A stretch of DNA of 9,299 bases from Synergistales bacterium (lineage in GTDB: Bacteria > Synergistota > Synergistia > Synergistales > 79-D21). Positions 1 through 6,318 of this stretch are shown here, one piece after another. The stretch spans positions 377,451 to 386,749 of the forward strand of contig JADLKH010000004.1 of the NCBI GenBank assembly GCA_015657435.1, in the 5' to 3' direction. The position numbers and the translations under genes are program-made. Below the pieces are notes generated by a model. It ran no database searches and was not told where the DNA came from. It was given only the letters and a program-made list of their open reading frames with translations. Every line of letters begins with the position of its first letter. Within the stretch, counting starts at the first letter, position 1.

Positions 1-1251
1 CTTCGCGGGGGGCCCGCGAAGACGGCTGTCGTGGCCAGCGGTCTCCTTGGCACGATTTCCGGAAGCTCTCTCGCGAACGTCGTGACGACGGGCAGCTTCA
101 CCATCCCCCTGATGAAGTCTTGCGGTTACAGGCCTTCCTTTGCCGGAGGCGTGGAAGCTTCCTCCTCCTCGGCAGGCCAGATCATGCCCCCGGTCATGGG
201 TGCGGCCGCCTTCATCATGGCCGAGATGACCGGCATCAGCTACCTGAAGATCTGCATCTCGGCGGCGATCCCGGCCGTTCTTTACTATGTTTCCGTCATG
301 CTCTCGGTCGATCTCGAGGCCAGAAGGACGAAGCTGAAGACGGTTCCAAAGGACCAGGTTCCGCCCATCTGGGCGACGACGAAGCGTTGCCTTCCCCTCC
401 TGTTCCCCGTCTTCACGCTGATCGGGCTTCTCATCGTGGGTTACACTCCGCTCAAGGCGGCCCTTTACGCCACGCTCGTCATGGTCGTCGGTTCATTCTT
501 CAGCAAAGAAACCCGCATGAACCCCGCGCGGTTCTTCGAGGCGATCACGAAATCCTCCTACAACTCGATCACCGTTTGCGCCGCGTGCGCAATCTGCGGA
601 ATCGTGACGGGCGTCATCACCCTGACCGGAATCGGGCTGAAGCTGTCCGACCTCATTTTGCAGCTCTCCGGAGGACAACTGCTGCCGACGCTCCTCCTCA
701 CGATGGTCGCCTCCATCATTCTCGGCATGGGGCTGCCGACGACGGCGAAGTACATCGTGCTCTCGGCGATCGCCGCCCCGGCGCTCGTGAAGCTGGGTGT
801 GCCTCTGGTCGGCGCTCATCTTTTCATCCTCTATTTCGGGGTTATCGCGGAAGTGACCCCTCCCGTTGCCCTGACCTCGTACGCGGGGGCCGCGATCGCA
901 AAGGCCCCGGGAGTCGAAACCGCCTTGCAGGGTCTGAAGATTTCAATCGGGGCGTTCTTCATTCCCTTCATGTTCTGCTATTACCCCTCGCTCTTGTTCG
1001 TCGATGTTACGACAAAGGGCATGCTCTTCGGGCTGTTCAGCTCGTTCGTCGGCCTCACATGCCTGTCGGCGGCCAGCATCGGCTATTTCTTCGGCCCGAT
1101 GAAAATCTGGGTACGGTTCGCCATGTTCTGCGGAACGATGATGGTCATTCATCCTTCCGCCTTTACCGATGTTGCCGGCGTCGGCCTTATTTTGGCGGTT
1201 GGCTTTTACCAGAAGTTCCACCTCAGGGCACAGCCCGAGGGGGTCGTATGA
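1..1251 (+). CDS. TRAP transporter fused permease (TAXI-associated, DctM-like domain), 5'-truncated
   Basis: This is the C-terminal part of the membrane permease of a TRAP transporter, which moves organic acids or amino acids inward using an ion gradient. The frame is open from base 1, so the gene starts upstream; the GTG at 31 is internal. The visible 416 residues open with GGPAKTAVVASGLLGTISGS and continue to TTGSFTIPLMK, both typical of the fused 4TM/12TM permeases that pair with TAXI receptors. A further family motif, GMGLPTTAKYIV, is encoded from about 724. Many hydrophobic helices alternate with short loops, as expected for the DctM-like domain, and the C terminus adds further hydrophobic segments before a short polar tail. 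The receptor gene follows, supporting a two-gene TAXI-TRAP system with no separate small permease. Family assignment is secure; substrate is unknown. Confidence 0.93.
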   Translation, partial: LRGGPAKTAVVASGLLGTISGSSLANVVTTGSFTIPLMKSCGYRPSFAGGVEASSSSAGQIMPPVMGAAAFIMAEMTGISYLKICISAAIPAVLYYVSVMLSVDLEARRTKLKTVPKDQVPPIWATTKRCLPLLFPVFTLIGLLIVGYTPLKAALYATLVMVVGSFFSKETRMNPARFFEAITKSSYNSITVCAACAICGIVTGVITLTGIGLKLSDLILQLSGGQLLPTLLLTMVASIILGMGLPTTAKYIVLSAIAAPALVKLGVPLVGAHLFILYFGVIAEVTPPVALTSYAGAAIAKAPGVETALQGLKISIGAFFIPFMFCYYPSLLFVDVTTKGMLFGLFSSFVGLTCLSAASIGYFFGPMKIWVRFAMFCGTMMVIHPSAFTDVAGVGLILAVGFYQKFHLRAQPEGVV

Positions 1252-1349
1252 AGGGGGAGAATCCGTCCGGTTTTGAGAACCCGCGTGGTCTCGGAAAGAC
1301 GCTCTACCTGGGTCGAACGGAATGCTTTTCCGTGCTTCCAACCAACCAT

Positions 1350-1356
1350 AAGGAGG
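1350..1356 (+). promoter_or_regulatory. Ribosome binding site of the TAXI receptor gene
   Basis: AAGGAGG lies 11 nt before the ATG at 1368. It decides the start: the reading frame is open far upstream, including an ATG at 1248 that overlaps the permease stop, but only the ATG at 1368 has a strong Shine-Dalgarno sequence and is followed directly by a signal peptide. Confidence 0.85.
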
Positions 1357-1367
1357 GAAATTCCGAA

Positions 1368-2327
1368 ATGAAGAAGAACGTGGCTCTTGGTGCTGTCCTG
1401 GTATTGGCGCTGATCCTGTCGGGTTGCGGAGTTTCGGCGGCCGAAACCTACCTTTCACTCGGGACGGGCGGCGTGACCGGGGTGTATTACCCGCTTGGCG
1501 GGGCTCTGGCCAACCTCATCACGAAGAACATCTCCGGCTACAACTGCACGGCGGAATCCACGGGCGGAGCCGTTGAAAACACCATGCTGATCTACAGGAA
1601 CAAGATCGACATCGGTTTCGTCGATGCCTCTTCGGCCTACAACGCACCCCGAAAGAAGGGCGCTTTCGCCAACGAGGACATCAAGAACCTCAGGGCGCTC
1701 GTCAGCATGTATCCCGAAGCGGTCCAGGTCGTCACGCTCGACGGCAAGATCAAGACGATCTCCGACCTGAAGGGCAAGCGGGTTGCGGTAGGTTCCCCGG
1801 GCAGCGGCACTGAAACGATGGCCAAGGATCTTCTTGGGCTTTACGGCCTGACCTACGCGGATATCAACGAAGATTTCCTTGGCTTCGGCGACGCATCCTC
1901 CGGCCTGAAGGACAAGACCCTCGACGCCGCGTTCATCTGGGCCGGCGTTCCGACCTCCGGCATCCTGGAACTCGGCACCCAGCACAAGGTGAGGCTGCTC
2001 AACTTCTCCAGCGACATGGTGAACAAACTCAAGAAGACCCATCCGTTCTGCGTCCCCGTCAAGATCACCAAGAAGCAGTACGGCAGCCTGATGGAGGACA
2101 TCAGCACGATCGCGGTTCCCGCGACCCTGCAATGCCGGGCGGACCTGTCGGACGAATTCGTCTACAACTTCCTCGACACCCTGTTCAAGAACCTGCCGCA
2201 GATCGCAGCCGCCCATGCGCGCGGCGGAGATCTTTCCCTGAAGAACGCTCTGAACGGCCTCGACGTCGACAACCTGCATCCCGGCGCGGTGAAGTTCTAC
2301 AAGGAAAAGGGACTCATTAAGAAGTAA
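1368..2327 (+). CDS. TAXI family TRAP transporter solute-binding receptor (probable lipoprotein)
   Basis: This is the extracytoplasmic receptor that captures substrate and hands it to the TRAP permease encoded just upstream; 319 residues, normal for TAXI proteins. Residues 1-25 form a signal peptide: basic MKKN, a hydrophobic core, then LSGC with Cys20, which fits a lipobox. Cleavage by signal peptidase I after the VSAA stretch is the alternative. The mature protein opens with the family hallmark LGTGGVTGVYYPLGGALANL (residues 31-50). A second hallmark, VGSPGSGTE, occurs mid-protein at about nt 1789-1815. The receptor lies after the permease, separated by 116 nt, and probably shares its transcript. 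The few characterised TAXI receptors bind glutamate, glutamine or 2-oxoglutarate-like compounds, so an acidic ligand is a reasonable but unproven guess. Confidence 0.93.
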   Translation: MKKNVALGAVLVLALILSGCGVSAAETYLSLGTGGVTGVYYPLGGALANLITKNISGYNCTAESTGGAVENTMLIYRNKIDIGFVDASSAYNAPRKKGAFANEDIKNLRALVSMYPEAVQVVTLDGKIKTISDLKGKRVAVGSPGSGTETMAKDLLGLYGLTYADINEDFLGFGDASSGLKDKTLDAAFIWAGVPTSGILELGTQHKVRLLNFSSDMVNKLKKTHPFCVPVKITKKQYGSLMEDISTIAVPATLQCRADLSDEFVYNFLDTLFKNLPQIAAAHARGGDLSLKNALNGLDVDNLHPGAVKFYKEKGLIKK

Positions 2328-2361
2328 GTTCGGGGAACCACCCCTCAAAGAAACGGATCGG

Positions 2362-2408
2362 AAGGGCCAGGGAAAGGTAGTCCGTCAACTGCCGAAACCT
2401 TGGCCCTT
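2362..2408 (+). promoter_or_regulatory. Two-tier intercistronic RNA hairpin between receptor and enzyme genes
   Basis: Bases 2362-2372 (AAGGGCCAGGG) pair with 2398-2408 (CCTTGGCCCTT) over 11 positions, with one G-U. Inside, after an AAA/GAAA internal loop, 2376-2381 (GGTAGT) pairs with 2388-2393 (ACTGCC), again with one G-U, leaving a 6-nt loop. No run of T follows the outer stem, so it is not a classic terminator. It lies 34 nt after the receptor stop and 39 nt before the next ATG. It may protect or end the transporter mRNA or tune downstream expression; that role is inference. Confidence 0.55.
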
Positions 2409-2447
2409 TACTCCCTCGCGACCTTGAAGGCGGAAGGTGATCGGAAA

Positions 2448-3770
2448 ATGATTTTTGAAACGGATTACAGGCTGGAGAACTTCATCCTTGGCGCGAAGTG
2501 GGAAGATTTTCCCGGCAAGGTCCAGGATCGCGCCGTTGTCTGCTCGATCGACCTGATGATGGCCCTGCTCCTGGGCAGCAGGGGGAAGCAGCACGAAGTG
2601 GGATTGAAGCTGGCGAAACAGGTTTTCCAGGGCGGGGAGGTTCCCGTCGTCGGCTCCGGGGAGCGGCTGAGCTTCCTGGGGGCGACCATGGCGATGGGGC
2701 ATGCCTCGAATTCATTCGATATCGACGACGGACACAACATGATCAAGGGACATCCCGGCACCTCTTTCGTCGGCGGGATCCTTTCCTCGGCGCTGGAGCG
2801 TGACATTTCCTACACGTCCTACCTCACCGCCCTGGTCGTCGCTTACGAGGTCGCCGTCCGCTGGGCCCTGGCCCTGCAGGACCACTACGGCTTCCTGCAC
2901 AGCACGGGAGCCTACGGGGCGTTCGGCACCGCGGCGGGAGTGGGGCGGATTTTCGGCCTTGGTCCCGAAACGCTCAACCGGGCCCTGTCCATCGCCGATT
3001 TCCACGCGCCATTGGCGCCGGTCATGCACGCGGTGGAATACCCTTCCATGAACAAGGATGCCGTCCCCTTCGGAACCCTGGTGGGGGCAATCGCCGTAAT
3101 GGAAGCCATGGCGGGCTACATCGGGAAAACCCACCTGCTGGAAATGCCCGAATACCGGCACCTTCTCGATACTCTGGGTTCCCGATACGAGATCACGAAT
3201 CTCTACTTCAAGCCCTTCACCTGCTGCCGCTGGGCGCACCAGCCCATCGCGGCCTGTCTGGCCCTGATGAAGGATCACGGTTTTTCGGCGGACGAAGTGG
3301 AACATGTGAAAGTCAACACCTTCGTCGCCGCCTCCAGGTTGAGCAAGATCGTTCCGACGAACACCGACGAAGCGCAGTACAACATCGCCTACCCCGTAGC
3401 CGCGGCCCTCGTTCATGGGGACGTGGGCTATTCCCAGGTCTGCGACGAGGCGCTGGGAAACGAAAAAGTCCTCGAAATGATGAAGAAGCTGGAGTTCGTC
3501 GTGGACCCCGCCATGGAGAACCAGTTCCCCCAGAAGAGGCTGGCATGGGTGGAGATCCGGCTGGAGAGCGGCAAGGCCCTGCAATCGGAAGTGTTCGCCG
3601 CGCCGGGAGAAGCCTCCGACAACGTGGACATGGTCTGGATCACCGAAAAGTTCAAACGGATCACGAGGCCGTTCCTGTGTCCGGGCAGGCAGGAAAAGTG
3701 GCTGTCGCTGCTTTCCAAACCCGGAGACCTGGGGATCCGCGAGGTTGTTGAAGAGCTCAACAGGGACTGA
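2448..3770 (+). CDS. MmgE/PrpD family protein
   Basis: This is a 440-residue member of the family that includes 2-methylcitrate dehydratase PrpD, cis-aconitate decarboxylase and iminodisuccinate epimerase; length is typical. Start: ATG at 2448, with GGAAGG 10 nt upstream. The TTG at 2400 is rejected because it lies in the 3' arm of a hairpin and would add an unconserved N terminus. Family features are SFDIDDGH (89-96) with HPG (102-104), GFLHSTGAYGAFG (148-160), MNKDAVPFG with Lys203 (201-209), FKPFTCCRWAHQPI (254-267) and AQYNIAYPVAAAL (309-321). The usual lysine segment (K-x-x-x-x-G) is replaced by a NKDAVPFG variant. No signal peptide, so cytoplasmic. It is 6 nt from the aconitase X large subunit gene, so it likely acts on the same compound or its dehydration product. 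The reaction cannot be assigned; PrpD itself is unlikely, as no propionate genes are nearby. Confidence 0.9.
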   Translation: MIFETDYRLENFILGAKWEDFPGKVQDRAVVCSIDLMMALLLGSRGKQHEVGLKLAKQVFQGGEVPVVGSGERLSFLGATMAMGHASNSFDIDDGHNMIKGHPGTSFVGGILSSALERDISYTSYLTALVVAYEVAVRWALALQDHYGFLHSTGAYGAFGTAAGVGRIFGLGPETLNRALSIADFHAPLAPVMHAVEYPSMNKDAVPFGTLVGAIAVMEAMAGYIGKTHLLEMPEYRHLLDTLGSRYEITNLYFKPFTCCRWAHQPIAACLALMKDHGFSADEVEHVKVNTFVAASRLSKIVPTNTDEAQYNIAYPVAAALVHGDVGYSQVCDEALGNEKVLEMMKKLEFVVDPAMENQFPQKRLAWVEIRLESGKALQSEVFAAPGEASDNVDMVWITEKFKRITRPFLCPGRQEKWLSLLSKPGDLGIREVVEELNRD

Positions 3771-3776
3771 TGCCGC

Positions 3777-5075
3777 GTGGTCCACCTGACGGATAAAGAA
3801 AAACGAATGCTTGAGGGCGACCTCGGAGAGTTTCGGGGAAAAGCCATGGAGTTCATCGTCCGGTACGCGGATGTCCTTGGCGCCGAAGAGCTTGTCGAAG
3901 TGTCGCGGGCGACGCTCTTCATCGGAGCCCAGCGTTACCTGGACTGCTACGATCCCGCTACGGACTACGGAAAAATTTTCTCGGAATTCTACCTCTGCTC
4001 GGAAAAGGCTCTGGATTTCGCCCGGTTCGCCGAGGGGTGCAAAACCCAGACATGCGCCGGGGCGTGCGATTTCGCCGAGTACAGGCGCTCCCACGTCTCG
4101 AAAGAGCTGATCGACCGGAACTGGTCCTATCTGCAGGCCACGAAGGAGTGCGGGGTGAAAATCGTCGAATCCTGCACCCCCTATTACGTCGGCTGGATCC
4201 CGATCATGGGGGAGCATTTCGTTTCCACGGAATCCAGCAACGTGGTGATCAGCAACTCGGTGTTCGGGGCCATGGGGAACTCCGACGGGGTGGAAGCCGC
4301 CGTTTGCGCGGCGATAACCGGCAGAACTCCGAAATGGGGCATGCATGTCAGAAGCGGCCGGCGCGCGACGTGCCTCGTCAATGTGGAATGCCGGCTCGAA
4401 ACGGCCTTCGACTGGGACCTGCTTGGATTCACGATAGGCCGGCTCATGCCCAAACACGTCGTTCCCGTCGTCGCGGGGGATTTCCCGAAGCCCGACATCG
4501 ACAGGCTCAAGCAGTTCGCCTCCTCGATCGCCGTCACGAGCAGCACGGAACTCTGCCACATCGTCGGCGTCACCCCCGAGGCGCACACCCTGGAAATGGC
4601 CACGGATGGCCGGAAGCCCCCGTACGAGATCACGGTTTCCCGGGAAGATTGCGTCGAGTCCTTCGAGATGATCTGCGACAAGGGCTCAGGCCCGGTCGAT
4701 TACGTCAGCATCGGGTGTCCGCACCTTTCCCTGGACGAGCTGAAAGGGGTCGCGGAGTCCCTGCGGGGGAAACGGATCAGGCGGGGGGGTGAACTCCTCG
4801 TATGGACCGACTACGCCACCAAATCGATGTCGGACCTGAACGGCTACACCCGGACGATCGAGGATTCCGGGGCCTGCGTGCTGACCGGCAGCTGTCCCGT
4901 CGTCATGAGGGAAGACTGCCACAGGCACGCGACCGGCATGGCGATCAACGGGGCAAAACAGGCCTTCAACATCAAAAACCAGACTGGGGTCCCCGTCTAT
5001 TTCGGCGACATCCGGGAATGCCTGAACGCGGCCCTGCTTGGCAAATGGGAGAAACGAACATGGAAAAAATCGTGA
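3777..5075 (+). CDS. Aconitase X catalytic (large) subunit, AcnX/DUF521
   Basis: This is the large subunit of an aconitase X, a branch of the aconitase superfamily whose known members dehydrate cis-3-hydroxy-L-proline (bacteria) or mevalonate 5-phosphate (archaea) with an iron-sulfur cluster. Length is 432 residues, normal for the two-subunit form. The GTG start at 3777 gives MVHLTDKEKRMLEGDLGE, matching the usual LT-x-E-E-x-x-x-L-x-G-x-x-G N terminus; the ribosome site is weak (AGGG about 11 nt upstream), so coupling to the upstream gene is likely. Motifs seen: ESCTPYYVGWIPIMGEH (131-147), TESSNVVISNSVFGAMGNSD (151-170), AAITGRTPKWGMH (178-190), GCPHLSLDEL (313-322), TGSCPVV (370-376) and NGAKQAF (391-397). 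Cys133, Cys314 and Cys373 are probable cluster ligands. The usual GARTNRE stretch is GAMGNSD here, hinting at a different substrate. Confidence 0.92.
   Translation: MVHLTDKEKRMLEGDLGEFRGKAMEFIVRYADVLGAEELVEVSRATLFIGAQRYLDCYDPATDYGKIFSEFYLCSEKALDFARFAEGCKTQTCAGACDFAEYRRSHVSKELIDRNWSYLQATKECGVKIVESCTPYYVGWIPIMGEHFVSTESSNVVISNSVFGAMGNSDGVEAAVCAAITGRTPKWGMHVRSGRRATCLVNVECRLETAFDWDLLGFTIGRLMPKHVVPVVAGDFPKPDIDRLKQFASSIAVTSSTELCHIVGVTPEAHTLEMATDGRKPPYEITVSREDCVESFEMICDKGSGPVDYVSIGCPHLSLDELKGVAESLRGKRIRRGGELLVWTDYATKSMSDLNGYTRTIEDSGACVLTGSCPVVMREDCHRHATGMAINGAKQAFNIKNQTGVPVYFGDIRECLNAALLGKWEKRTWKKS
5047..5051 (+). promoter_or_regulatory. Ribosome binding site of the AcnX small subunit gene, inside the large subunit gene
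   Basis: GGGAG lies 8 nt before the ATG at 5060 and within the last codons of the large subunit gene. It supports the start of the small subunit and translational coupling of the two. Confidence 0.6.
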
Positions 5076-5482
5076 TCAGGGGAAGGGGAGCGATTCCGGG
5101 GATCGCCGAGGGAGCGGCCCTGGTGTGTCCCGACAGCATCGCGGGAAACTCGGGTGCGCTCGGCGACCTGGACGGAGTGATCCATGAGAAAAGCAACCCC
5201 TGCTGCGGCAGGAGCATCCGGGACGCGATCCTGGTCATTCCCTGCGCAAAGGGTTCGAACGGTTTCTCGGCTCACTTCAAGTGCGCATTTCTCAAGGGCG
5301 TCCGGCCGGCGGGGTGGGTTTCCACAAAGGTCGACGGCAGGCTGGGCGTGGCCCTGGCAAGTCTGAACCTGCCCGCGGTGGTGGATTTTGAAGACGCGGA
5401 TCCCGTAAAAGTGATCGAAACGGGCGACTGGGTGAAGATCGACGGAACGACGGGTATTGTGGAAATCAGCAAAACAGAGTGA
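5060..5482 (+). CDS. Aconitase X swivel-domain (small) subunit, DUF126
   Basis: This is the small subunit that completes the aconitase X active site; 140 residues, the usual size of the separate swivel subunit. The ATG at 5060 overlaps the large subunit gene by 16 nt in another frame, giving the coupling expected for a 1:1 complex. The protein begins MEKIVIRGRGAIPGIAEGAA, matching the family's G-R-x-x-x-x-G-x-A-E-G opening. It continues through LVCPDSIAGNSGALGDLDG, where members normally have a S-F-W-G-G-V-D-P segment, to IPCAKGSNGFSAHF (about residues 58-71), corresponding to the P-x-G-R/K-G-S-x-x-x-S loop that carries the proposed catalytic serine. The Ser in KGS is kept. The end (VIETGDWVKIDGTTGIVEI) is the usual closing strand pair. 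Key divergence: the S-F-W-G-G motif and the following His segment are replaced (SNPCCGRS). A terminator follows 48 nt later. Confidence 0.88.
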   Translation: MEKIVIRGRGAIPGIAEGAALVCPDSIAGNSGALGDLDGVIHEKSNPCCGRSIRDAILVIPCAKGSNGFSAHFKCAFLKGVRPAGWVSTKVDGRLGVALASLNLPAVVDFEDADPVKVIETGDWVKIDGTTGIVEISKTE

Positions 5483-5529
5483 ATGCGATGTTCTGAAGCG
5501 GACCGCGAAGGGACCTTGGCCGTAGACGG

Positions 5530-5562
5530 AGGGGCCTCCCCGAATCGGGAGGCCCCTGCTTT
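5530..5562 (+). terminator. Rho-independent terminator of the TRAP-MmgE/PrpD-AcnX locus
   Basis: An 11-bp perfect stem pairs 5530-5540 (AGGGGCCTCCC) with 5547-5557 (GGGAGGCCCCT) around a CGAATC loop, followed by GCTTTATTTCTT. This is a strong intrinsic terminator for + strand transcription. The flank on the other side is not T-rich when read on the - strand, so it is poorer for the convergent flavoprotein gene. Confidence 0.9.
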
Positions 5563-5590
5563 ATTTCTTGTTCTTCCCTGCGACCGTTGC

Positions 5591-6223
5591 TTACCGGATG
5601 AAGTTCGTCCGGATGTTTTCTTCCCTTTGGGGGAACGGGACGCCCGCCTTCCTGCCGGCTTCCTTGCACTTCAAAAACCAGGCCATGTTCCGGGCCAGAA
5701 CCCGCATGATCTGCAGGCCCTCGGCGTCGTTTTCCACGTCTTCCGGCTTCGTGCCGTGGACCATGTTCCAGTAGCGGGACGAGATGACGGGCATCTGCGA
5801 GATGGTGAAATACTTGTTGAGCTGGTCGAAGGCGGCGGTTGTCCCGGCCCGCCTGGCGGACACGACGGCCGCGGCCGGTTTGAGATAGAAAGGCAGTTTT
5901 GCCGAATTCGAACCGGCGTAGAACGCGCGGTCCATGAAGGAGACGATCGCCCCGCCCGCGGAAGCGTAGTGCACCGGCGACCCGAACACGAACCCGTCGG
6001 CCTCTTCGGCCAGGTCCAGAAACTCGTTGACCCTGTCGTCATAAACGCACCGCCCGGTTTTGGCGCAGGCCCCGCAGGCCGTGCAGCCGATCAGGGGTTT
6101 CGTGCCCAGATGGAAAATCCTCGTTTCGATGCCTTCCTCGTTCAGCGTTTTCGCCACGGTTTCAAGCGCCGTATCCGTGCAGCCTTTTTCGTGGGGACTC
6201 CCGTTCACCAGGATAACCTTCAT
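5591..6223 (-). CDS. NADPH-dependent FMN reductase / iron-sulfur flavoprotein-like oxidoreductase
   Basis: This is a 210-residue flavodoxin-fold protein expected to bind FMN and transfer electrons from NAD(P)H or ferredoxin in the cytoplasm. It opens with MKVILVNGSPHEKGCTDTAL, where the SPHEKGCT loop binds the FMN phosphate. It then shows Cys47, Cys50, Cys53 and Cys59, a CX2CX2CX5C pattern close to the compact cluster motif of archaeal and clostridial iron-sulfur flavoproteins. GSPVHYASAGGAIVSFMDRA (81-100) is the second FMN-binding segment of the NADPH-dependent FMN reductase family. The ATG at 6223 has an excellent ribosome site 7 nt upstream. The gene stands alone between a terminator and a divergent promoter region, so it has no operon partner to suggest a substrate. 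Its electron partner is unknown; these proteins are common in strict anaerobes. Confidence 0.9.
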   Translation of the reverse strand: MKVILVNGSPHEKGCTDTALETVAKTLNEEGIETRIFHLGTKPLIGCTACGACAKTGRCVYDDRVNEFLDLAEEADGFVFGSPVHYASAGGAIVSFMDRAFYAGSNSAKLPFYLKPAAAVVSARRAGTTAAFDQLNKYFTISQMPVISSRYWNMVHGTKPEDVENDAEGLQIMRVLARNMAWFLKCKEAGRKAGVPFPQREENIRTNFIR

Positions 6224-6230
6224 TTTCCGA

Positions 6231-6237
6231 CCTCCTC
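6231..6237 (-). promoter_or_regulatory. Ribosome binding site of the flavoprotein gene
   Basis: Read on the - strand this is GAGGAGG, 7 nt before the ATG at 6223. It fixes the start codon. Confidence 0.85.
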
Positions 6238-6288
6238 GTCGAGGGACGTTTTGCGGTGACTAGCCCTATTTTAAGGGATCGCCGCCTT

Positions 6289-6298
6289 CACGATCGTG
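6289..6298. promoter_or_regulatory. Perfect 10-bp palindrome, possible operator
   Basis: CACGATCGTG reads the same on both strands. It sits in the 221-nt region between the divergent flavoprotein and aldolase genes, 66 nt from the flavoprotein start. Location and symmetry fit a dimeric regulator site, but a 10-bp palindrome can arise by chance and no second copy was seen in the gap. Confidence 0.25.
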
Positions 6299-6318
6299 TG
6301 TCGCTATACAGTGGAGTT

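Noticed and set aside
1275..1292. Small hairpin between permease and receptor genes (GAGA-CC with GG-TCTC)
   Set aside because: The stem is short with a bulge and no T-tract; it could easily be chance.
120..1367. Open + strand frame overlapping the permease gene and running into the TAXI receptor frame
   Set aside because: Its translation is Arg/His/Gly-rich with no family motifs, while the overlapping frame encodes a clear TRAP permease. It is a GC-rich shadow frame; only the part from 1368 is real.
2400..2447. TTG at 2400 as the start of the MmgE/PrpD gene
   Set aside because: It lies inside the 3' arm of a stable hairpin, has no ribosome site, and the ATG at 2448 gives the family's normal N terminus.
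2712..4586. Very long (624-codon) open frame on the - strand
   Set aside because: It lies antisense to two well-supported genes (MmgE/PrpD and AcnX large subunit), has no recognisable motif, and is explained by third-position GC bias.
3777..5482. Assignment as a cis-3-hydroxy-L-proline or phosphomevalonate dehydratase
   Set aside because: No pyrroline reductase, proline racemase or mevalonate-pathway gene is in the window, and the active-site motifs differ, so a specific substrate was not given.
5483..6259. + strand open frame antisense to the flavoprotein gene
   Set aside because: It spans the terminator hairpin and has no recognisable domain; the - strand frame has flavodoxin motifs and an ideal ribosome site.
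6268..6273. TAAAAT on the - strand as a -10 element for the flavoprotein gene
   Set aside because: No -35-like hexamer at a suitable distance; a single hexamer is not enough evidence.
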